A DNA stretch of 40,588 bases from NCBI RefSeq assembly GCF_000003605.2, contig NW_003126391.1, positions 187,371 through 227,958 of the forward strand. The letters are read 5' to 3'. The DNA is from Saccoglossus kowalevskii. Its lineage: Eukaryota > Hemichordata > Enteropneusta > Harrimaniidae. Positions 27,141 through 35,237 of this stretch are shown here, one piece after another. A program made the position numbers and the translations under genes. Below the pieces are notes generated by a model, which had not been told where the DNA came from, made no database searches, and saw only the letters and a list, made by a program, of their open reading frames with translations. How positions within the stretch are numbered: position 1 is the stretch's first letter; each line of letters starts with the position of its first letter.

Positions 27141-28114
27141 CTGTGAAGAAAAGGTATCATACAGAATAACTACATTAATTAAGATGACCCATTCATTTTC
27201 AGTGCCCAGCTTTTGAAGGCTACTCTGAAATGTCCCAGCGTCCCAACTACTGCAAATTAAACTCGTATTCGCACCACCGACATCTTTGCCAGCCAAGATT
27301 AAATGTTTCTTAATTATTAGAGCACTGAAGCCGAAATTGTTATAATCAAACAATGCCGCTTTACTTTATTTTAGAAGCTATTTCCAAATTCGATTTCAGG
27401 ATTTCTCAAGACCTGTAAAAAATCAAAAAACTCTTCACTGCTCACAGTGTCAGTGAAAGATGTGAAACTTCAACTACAGTACTCGGGAAAACCAGATTAT
27501 GGAATTACGTGTCGGCTTTGTGTTTAGTGCTATTGGAATTTAACACGTTATAGAACATGATGTTGTTTGCGATGTCGTAATTTACATTTTTTTCTATAAA
27601 CGGAAATGAACTAAAAGGGAACAATTTGGATATAATTGTACATTTTATAACACCCTGACGAATATGTTTTCTATGCAGTTTTAATGAAACCAAACGTGTG
27701 GTACATTTTCCCCCTTCAGGATTAGAGGTCAAATTTCTCTAAGTTGTAAGTTTATCAACAGCGTACTCATCTCCGGAGGAGGTTAGTCTCACATGCCAAC
27801 ATCGTGTCCCAGGCAGTACGACCACGTGTTGACAGGCAACACTCACACGTGGTTGCATTAAAGCTTCTCATAGTGTTAAAGCATAGAAACAAAATCGGTT
27901 CCGGTCGAATACAAATCGATGACGTTCCCTATAAGTTGCGCCCTCTAGGGACTCAACGCTCCTGTGACGTACTACAAAATAAAAAATAATCATCGTATAG
28001 AGTTGCTCGTGTTTTGAAGTGTAGCGTTCCTCAATAAAAGTAATGTTTTAAAGATTTACTACGGTTGCTACTTTGAGCAATACGTTCAATAGACTGCATC
28101 CATCTATGCCATGT

Positions 28115-28122
28115 TGACGTCA
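28115..28122. promoter_or_regulatory. Full CRE palindrome TGACGTCA
   Basis: A full CREB/ATF consensus in intergenic DNA. Further perfect copies are at 32136-32143, 32383-32390 and 39616-39623. Confidence 0.4.
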
Positions 28123-29730
28123 CACTCGGCGCGACTACAGTTTAAACATCTAATGACAGTAAACGTTTTAACTTATAAAACATGTCTATATTTATCTGGC
28201 GTGTATATTTACTTCATCATTCTAGATGTAAGACCTCACCGGAACCGAGTATCCCCTCGCCTGTTTTGAATAATGTAAATCGTGAGAGTATTTATATTTG
28301 TGTACAATTTGGTCAATACCCCCACCCCCGTATCTACGTGTTCCCTATATTTAGTTGTCAACAACACCAGTGTGGCTGTGCATAGCATCGTGAAATATGA
28401 ACCATTTTATTCTGAAATGTATTCATTCACCGTGAATGTTTTGACATTTAAAAGTTGTAATATGGACCACAACATGTTATTTTCAGTAGTGTTGTTTGAT
28501 ACCTGCATATTGACAGATACACTGGACTATAATTTATCATGAAATGAAAACGCTGTAAGCCTGTTCTTATAGCACACATCTCAGTATTCGTCTGATGCCG
28601 TTTTCTAATATGCATATACTGTGTATTGATGCGTGCAATGACACTGCACATGCGCGTTGGTGGTTTCGATTTTTTATTACACGAGTACTGTTGTATCACG
28701 ATTTTCTGCAATTTTTAATATGTGATAAATCATAATTCAATTAGGTGTACAGTGTGGCTACAACAATATTAAAAATATACGTTTTCGTCTATATTACATT
28801 TTTACGCACAGTTCACTGGATTTTAAATTCACGGATTTGCCTATGATTGCACATGTTCACATGGATAATTTAGCGGATTATCGGCGAAGAGAACAAAATT
28901 AAAAAATACAGTGAAGAAAATTAATTCATATACAGTAGTGGGAGCGCAATAGTAAAACACTTCTCAAAACTACAGTCTATTCGTTCGAATACCATGACAC
29001 TATTTATCGCTCTGTCGACAGAGATAGATTGCACATATAATTCTTTTACGCACGATTTTAAATGATTAAAAAAATAGTATCTGTATTAGCAACACCATCA
29101 CAGTGAGGCTGGACCACACTGGTACAGGCAATATTAGAAAACCCTGATCCAGTTCAGCACTCCATTAATGTGTCAGTTCGAAACTGATTGGTTTTCGCTA
29201 AGATCTCCACTAAAATTCTAAGGGTTAGGTACTCTGGTAGAATTTGAAACATAAGCATGCCAGGTTTTTTATTCTTCTCCAGGTGTGTTACTAGTATTTT
29301 GTTCGGTTGTATATGTGACCCTAAGGGACCTAGCTCCCGATATGTTTTCTAATAGTAGTTCGAAGCCTATAAGAAGCCACGAGTTGAAGCAAAACACCAA
29401 GCGAATGGCACGAAACATGAGTAGCTACTCAAATCGAGTATCAATCAATTAATGACTAGTAGTCTAGTTCCAGGCAAGTATGCACCTGGTTTTTAGAATC
29501 GACAAATGATTATCCGAGCTTGTTGAAGCTAAAGAATTTAGGATTTGTTGAGTTGTATCGTTGCCGTTAATTAACGTCATCAAAGTACCCCCTAAATAGG
29601 ATCTTCCAACATTTTAATACTTTGAGTATATTTTAGAAATTGTGTTCGATGGAACATGTTAAGACAGTTAGCTACCGTAAAACGAAAACATTATATATTG
29701 AATTACAGGTACACTAATAATTAACTTTCA

Positions 29731-29862
29731 GCACATGTATAGCCTGACAAGGTCGCGTGAGATGCGCCCTCAGCGGTGCTCCAAACCCAACACAGTAGGA
29801 TCTGACGCCGTTCGGCCGGCGAGGACGCCACTCACGCCTACATGTCAGGCTACGTATGTAGA
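29731..29862. mobile_element. Short GC-rich fold-back element (~130 bp)
   Basis: Left arm 29731-29771 (ACATGTATAGCCTGACAAGG, then CGTGAG...CGCCCTC) and right arm 29821-29862 (inverse of ACATACGTAGCCTGACATGT, then CGTGAG...CGTCCTC) pair over about 40 bp with a 50-bp loop. It is much richer in GC than its flanks, which suggests an inserted element. The plus-strand open frame across it is probably incidental. Confidence 0.7.
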
Positions 29863-30735
29863 TGCGCGTTTACATACCATATTATTTTGCGGGACTAATA
29901 CTATTCTTATGAGCTACCGAGAACTACGGAATATGAGAAATCGACATTTCGTCTAACACCACATTGTGACATTCGTGAATTGAGGCCAATGTCTTCTTGG
30001 CAAATGATACGGGAATTTACACTTTTATTACCTCCCATTGCAGCAACTAGGCCCAGGGGTGAGATTGTGTTTTCTACTTCCATGAATGACGTAGGTTCGT
30101 GTTAACGGTGTTGTTTCACCTTTAAACTTTCCCACCGCGTGAATTGTCGGCAAGCCATTATATTATTACTTGACATGTGTGAAACATACATTATTCATAT
30201 TATACAGAGACTGAGTTTCACTCCGGGCTGTTCGATGGTCGATAAGCTCCTGGGGATTAATTATATCTACACAGCCATACCTTTATCATTCAGTGACAAA
30301 CCCCGAGTTTTGATTAGATCTGATAAAATGGTGCCAAAAAACTCAATATCAAATCTCGCGTCTTTTTCATCCACTCTCGTCGTATACTCAAAATATACTC
30401 ATAATGTCACTCAGGTATATCATCTTCTGAATTGCTTGCTGCTCGGCGTTGAGTGTATGACGTAATAACGTGCAGAAGATTTTTTTTTTACACATAAGAC
30501 GAAAATCGTACATCGTTAAAAGAAAATCCCGTCGAACCATCAAATGGTCTGAAGCGGAAATAAGCACATTGGAGAGTGCATCAGCGGTGCTTCAATGTGG
30601 CGTACTCTGACTAATGTACGTGTTACTGAAATATTCAATTTCAATCACTGGCAACCTCCTGTCATTACGTAATCTTATCGTATTATATGTTCCATAATTG
30701 AATTGTCGCTCACCAGCATTGCATTGTGGTCGACG

Positions 30736-30745
30736 GTCACGTGAC
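30736..30745. promoter_or_regulatory. Extended E-box GTCACGTGAC
   Basis: This 10-bp palindrome equals the CLEAR/USF-type consensus bound by MITF/TFE and USF bHLH-zip proteins. A near copy, TCACGTGAC, lies at 31609-31617. Target gene unknown. Confidence 0.4.
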
Positions 30746-31396
30746 TACTACTGTCGTTCATAAACAAAATCGACTTATTTAAAATTGTGAAAAAATAAAA
30801 AAAATCTTAATTACACACATAAATTTGTCAACTATCCAATGTATCCTTAAGCATATTATAACTGGGAACTATTCATCAGCGAATACGTGTTAAATCAAAA
30901 CCACAGCTGAGCTTGGCATTACAGTTGACAGTTAGTAACTATAAGCGAACTCATTTGCTGGGATCCGGGAGTTTCCCGAGTATGTTTAGAGTGTGTTCAT
31001 GCTCAAAAGAATATACTAATTTTTCAAAAGGCTTTCTCGCTAAAACAAAACAAAACAAAACATTTCAACGACAACAACAATCAAAAATCATCGTCATCAG
31101 CATCGTGATTATTTTGAACCAGCCAGTCGAATTCTATCATGTCGAAGTGGATATCACTATACATCTTCGTTCTCTTTGAATCATATCTACCCATTATCAT
31201 AATGTTATTATTAGTGAATGTTCCGATGTCGTGTTTATGGACACTCGTTTGATTTTCTGCAACATTAACGTAGGACCATGACGATAAATAATTTATTTAA
31301 TATATATTATTAAATTTCAAAAATTTGTAGAACGGTTAATAATTGTTAATAATTATGTAATTGATGTTTGCTTTGGAAATTTCCCAAATGACATAT

Positions 31397-31412
31397 GGTT
31401 ACCATAGGAACC
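31397..31412. promoter_or_regulatory. RFX X-box-like site GGTTACCATAGGAACC
   Basis: It matches GTTNCCATRGNAAC on both halves. A second X-box lies 120 bp to the right (31532-31545), making a pair in intergenic DNA. Confidence 0.4.
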
Positions 31413-31531
31413 AATCATAAAAAAATGGAAAAATTGCCAGTGTTTATAACTAACAATTTCTTCAAAAATATACTGATACTAATATCTTTATATTTTGTTT
31501 TGTCTTGTTAATTTACAATATGCCCATGCTG

Positions 31532-31545
31532 GTTTCCATGGAAAC
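31532..31545. promoter_or_regulatory. RFX X-box-like palindrome GTTTCCATGGAAAC
   Basis: A perfect 14-bp palindrome fits the RFX pattern GTTNCCATGGNAAC, with TGCTG/CAGCA flanks that extend the dyad. It pairs with the site at 31397. Confidence 0.4.
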
Positions 31546-32037
31546 ACAGCATAGAATTGTGTTTTGTGCAATGGTCTGTTAGATATCGAAATAAAGGACG
31601 CGGTGACCTCACGTGACATGACATATATGTAGTATCGATGATTAAAATATCCGCATCGTCGAATTCAAAGAATACTCGTTTGCCACTTCACCCCTCCAGC
31701 TGTTCGCGTATTTGACGTGGGAAGACAGAAAACAGTACGAATATTCTTTGCAGTATTTATGTGAATATGTATATTTGTTATTTCTTTACTCCACTGCGCG
31801 TCATTGTAACATTCATCATGTTAACATACGTGACATTTAACGAAGCTTTTGGTGATAAAATAATAAAATAAAAGGAAAAAAAAAACACCCGAGCCAAAAA
31901 TTTCGCAACAAGTTTAATTGTTGCTGTAATTCAACGTAGATTTTCGCCAAGGTAAAGTTCACCTAATATGAAACAAATGACTTTTTTTTTGGGGGGGGGT
32001 AACAGCATACCCTCGTGTAGATTCACTAATTTTATTC

Positions 32038-32087
32038 ATCCACTCACAGTCCCTCTATAAAGGGATAGAGGGACTGTGATCCACTCA
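32038..32087. mobile_element. Tiny perfect hairpin bounded by a 9-bp direct repeat
   Basis: A 15-bp perfect inverted repeat (TCACAGTCCCTCTAT and ATAGAGGGACTGTGA) encloses a 6-base loop. The direct repeat ATCCACTCA occurs at 32038-32046 and 32079-32087, overlapping the arm ends. This is the layout of a minimal terminal-inverted-repeat remnant with a target-site duplication, or of a hairpin-templated repair event. Confidence 0.75.
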
Positions 32088-32135
32088 ACATTCACGCTCA
32101 AAATAAACAAACAAACGTGAAAATCACATTGAGCC

Positions 32136-32390
32136 TGACGTCACCATATATATTGTGACCAATACATTGAATATTAATATTGAATAGTTTGTTTTACGTG
32201 ACACAGCATGAAGCCAAATATTCTGTTCTGAAATCAGCTAATAATTTACTCAACAATCCTAGTGTACGTGTTTTATTAACTTAATTCGTCCACTATATTC
32301 ATATAAATGAGGCTTTGCATTGTGAGGTGTACAGTTTCCCCAATCATTCAATAATTCATTTTACCCCCGCTCTTTTCGTATATGACGTCA
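32136..32390. promoter_or_regulatory. Pair of full CRE palindromes
   Basis: TGACGTCA occurs at 32136-32143 and 32383-32390, close to the small hairpin element at 32038. Both are perfect CREB/ATF consensus sites. No transcript start is recognised nearby. Confidence 0.35.
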
Positions 32391-34732
32391 GAGAAAGGTC
32401 AACGTTACCATATCGATATCACGAGTATACCCACGCATTTTTTTTAAAAAGGAGAGTAATTAATAAGGTCGCCGCGACTCTTGTGTTCTAGTAATTTTAT
32501 AATTCGGAAAAAATGTTTAGCTTTATGAATCATGGTCAAAGTTACCGTTGAGGGCTCAGCGTTGACCAAGCTTACCTTCGCATATTGTTAAAGCGAACTA
32601 CAGCAAGGGAATTGTGGGTAAAACAGTACACCGTGGTTTTGTCGTATACATACTGTATTATGATTTACTTAATACATAGTAACTACAAAAGATGTTTCAT
32701 ATTATAAACTTCAGAATTTAATTTCATAAATCTAAATTTAGGCTTATCGCTTATAATCGCGTAGAAAATCTGGAAAACACATTCACAACAATCTTTCAAC
32801 GGCCCACGTACAATCCTGTACTAACGAGCTGTACGATGTTTTTCTATTCATAGCTGAACAGATCGGGATTTTTTTTAAAAAAGCGCCATCAGGTAATTTA
32901 AAATTAGTTCGTGACAAAATTACAGATGCCGCACATTTTGTTTTTCTTTTTCTTTCTATCTACAAATGTAAGATGCTGCAGTTTAGACATCATCAATGCT
33001 GTGATTTCTCGATGAAAATGAGTAGTGACAATCCCCCAGGCGTTTCATCTATTTGAAAGCCTATACGTTAGATGCGCCCGACATCTTTAGTTTTTTGACA
33101 TTTTGTGCATTCGGGATAAAACAAACGCTAATTATACTTCAGTACTGATCACTGATGGGTAAAGTTTACTGCATAAATTTCCGACTAACAACGCGAGGGT
33201 AGAATGAAACCCGGGAAATGAACAGTTGTCGGAATAAGTTCACGGTGCATTCATTATACTTGGCGTCAATGTTCTGTATCATAATGTGATACGTATTATT
33301 GATTCGTTCTGTGGTTCAAAACCACGTGTAATTGTGGATGATACTCTGTTTAAGGGTTAAGGTTAATGAATTGGTACGACGCATGAGATGACATCAATCC
33401 ATCCATTTACATCAATTCACTAAGTGTCTCGATATCCGTTGAAATGTCGAGAACACTTTTAACCAAGTCCCAAAGCTTCAAAAGGAGCTCTTACTTATAT
33501 TCTTAGATATAGGAATGGTTTAATTCAAGAGACGCCGTTGGCAGGAAATGTTTTTTTTTTGCGCTTTCTGAACGTTGGAATCGAAACCAGAGTGTTATAA
33601 AACACCCGACGGTAGTGTATGACGCCCTCAGCTGGCAAAACCCTGACGCCAGAGGGCGCAATTCGAGGGTTAAGACGATAAAACGCTGGACCTGAAATTA
33701 CACTTTTTTTAATTTCAATGATAAACACGTTCTGATACATTTAAAAGTTTATTTCTGAAGTGAATCTAAACAGTACTATCAAACTTATATTGTTTTATAA
33801 GATTGTGTAGATTCAAAATCACTTTGTATTTTAGTCAGTAATTTAAAAAAAAAAAACTCCGGTGACAGCCAGTAGCAGGGATTTAGAGATATTCATTTAA
33901 AAAAGAAAGGAACAAGTATAATTTTTTGCTATTTATTCAAACATGCACGTACATATATATCTAAGACCTTTTAATCTGGAGTGTCTGTCTGTTTTGCCAA
34001 AGTTCAAAATGCTAATATGGTTTCTGGAGTTGTGTCGTCAGCCCGTGTAAGTTGCTGAAAGTTGGTACCCATACTTCAAAGCAGGCCTTGAATAAAGCCT
34101 CTAACACCCATTGAACACCTTGAAAATGTCAATCCTTTTCAAGTGCGTGAATAACAGAAGTACACCCTATCAGTTGGGACAGGTCCGAGTAATGACACAG
34201 ACACGTGAAAATGACCCAAATTTCGTTTCCAGAGCATGGTAAATGTGAAAAATAAAAAATAAATATGCATATGAAATGGAATCTACATGGATTACTGATA
34301 TAGTATCAATACAAAAGTAAGTTCCAAAAAGTTGAGAAATGAAGACTGATCGATGTGTAGAATGTTTTGTATGTTTTAGAACATTTTACGATTGTTTCTC
34401 TGTCACATAAAGTGAAAAAAAGGATATATAGTGCCTTGTTATTGTCAAGAAGAAGTACAAAATTGACATTGACTTTCAGCAGGTAATTAACAACGAAATA
34501 TTTTTACTGTGGTCTACATGTAAAAAAAACTGCTGAAATTTCATATTCTATGCTTTGAAAGCTGTTCTCAAAAAACAGATTGAAACTGTGGGAATTTGGC
34601 AGATTTTGACACAAACTATAGCATTGTGAGACATTTTTAATAACCAATGAGCAGCATTCTACCTTTATAGTGTTGCTTGGTATGTAACTGCATCATAGCA
34701 ACGCAATGAATGGTTCATGAAAAGGGTCTGGT

Positions 34733-34747
34733 CACAAGAGGGCGCTG
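34733..34747 (+). promoter_or_regulatory. CTCF-like motif CACAAGAGGGCGCTG
   Basis: The site matches most positions of the CTCF core (CCASYAGRKGGCRS). It lies downstream of LYRM1. A second copy, CAAGAGGGCGC, is in opposite orientation at about 35805-35815 inside a LYRM1 intron. Confidence 0.35.
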
Positions 34748-34896
34748 TCTTCATTACTGCACATGTTAAAATCAACATCACATGCATTCAAACATAATAT
34801 AGAAGTGATGACCATGGCTCATAGTCATGTATATGACCATATCTATACAACAAATACTCAATTATTATAATTTACCCAAGACATATTACTGTTTTG

Positions 34897-34902
34897 TTTA
34901 AT
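34897..34902 (-). terminator. Candidate LYRM1 polyadenylation signal (ATTAAA)
   Basis: The minus strand reads ATTAAA here, about 220 nt after the LYRM1 stop. No AATAAA is seen closer. ATTAAA is the commonest variant signal, but such hexamers are frequent by chance in AT-rich DNA, and another lies near 34635. Confidence 0.3.
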
Positions 34903-35120
34903 ATTTAGTTTAGCTTAACTTTCAAACTTGTTAGCTTTTCAGTAGGTATTAAACTGGTTTGTGTACATTTACTGCTGAATTGAGCAGCTTCTAAAGTGTC
35001 ATTTTTAAAAACATGAGAACACTCTATCATGTGATCAACTATCAACCAATCAGAAATGATGTTACATTTCAAGTTGTTTTGACTAGCCAATTATATCAAC
35101 TGTTGTAAAAGATGTTCAGT

Positions 35121-35237
35121 TCACTCCTGCTCATCATAAGAGTGTAAATAAAGTGGCTTTGCTTGTTTTCTAAGTCTGTCTTGTGATTTCTTGCCTTTAC
35201 TCAGTGATAGTGGCATACCCATGTACGGAATGTTTAC
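35121..35237 (-). CDS. LYRM1: LYRM1 last coding exon with stop
   Basis: The acceptor is a clear tract, tgctttgaatttcag, before 35237. The exon reads VNIPYMGMPLSLSKGKKSQD, then RLRKQAKPLYLHSYDEQE and a TGA stop at 35123-35121. It aligns to the human C-terminal tail (PMGLTPLRGRG...RLRKLSKPVYLRSHDE). Phase 0 at its 5' end fits the microexon. The tail is basic, as is usual for this protein. Sequence below 35121 is the 3' untranslated region, whose end is uncertain. Confidence 0.93.
   Translation of the reverse strand, partial: VNIPYMGMPLSLSKGKKSQDRLRKQAKPLYLHSYDEQE

Larger units (their letters stand above)
27354..34896. other. Intergenic region with dense regulatory-type motifs
   Basis: Between the minus-strand gene and the LYRM1 3' end no exon is defensible. 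CpG is more frequent than in the first 22 kb. CACGTG boxes occur near 27823, 27837, 30738, 31611, 33323 and 34202, and CRE, X-box and GAGGGCGC motifs cluster here. The two CACGTG boxes near 27.8 kb sit in a small inverted repeat (CCACGTGT...ACACGTGG). This may be regulatory DNA for either flanking gene. Confidence 0.4.
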
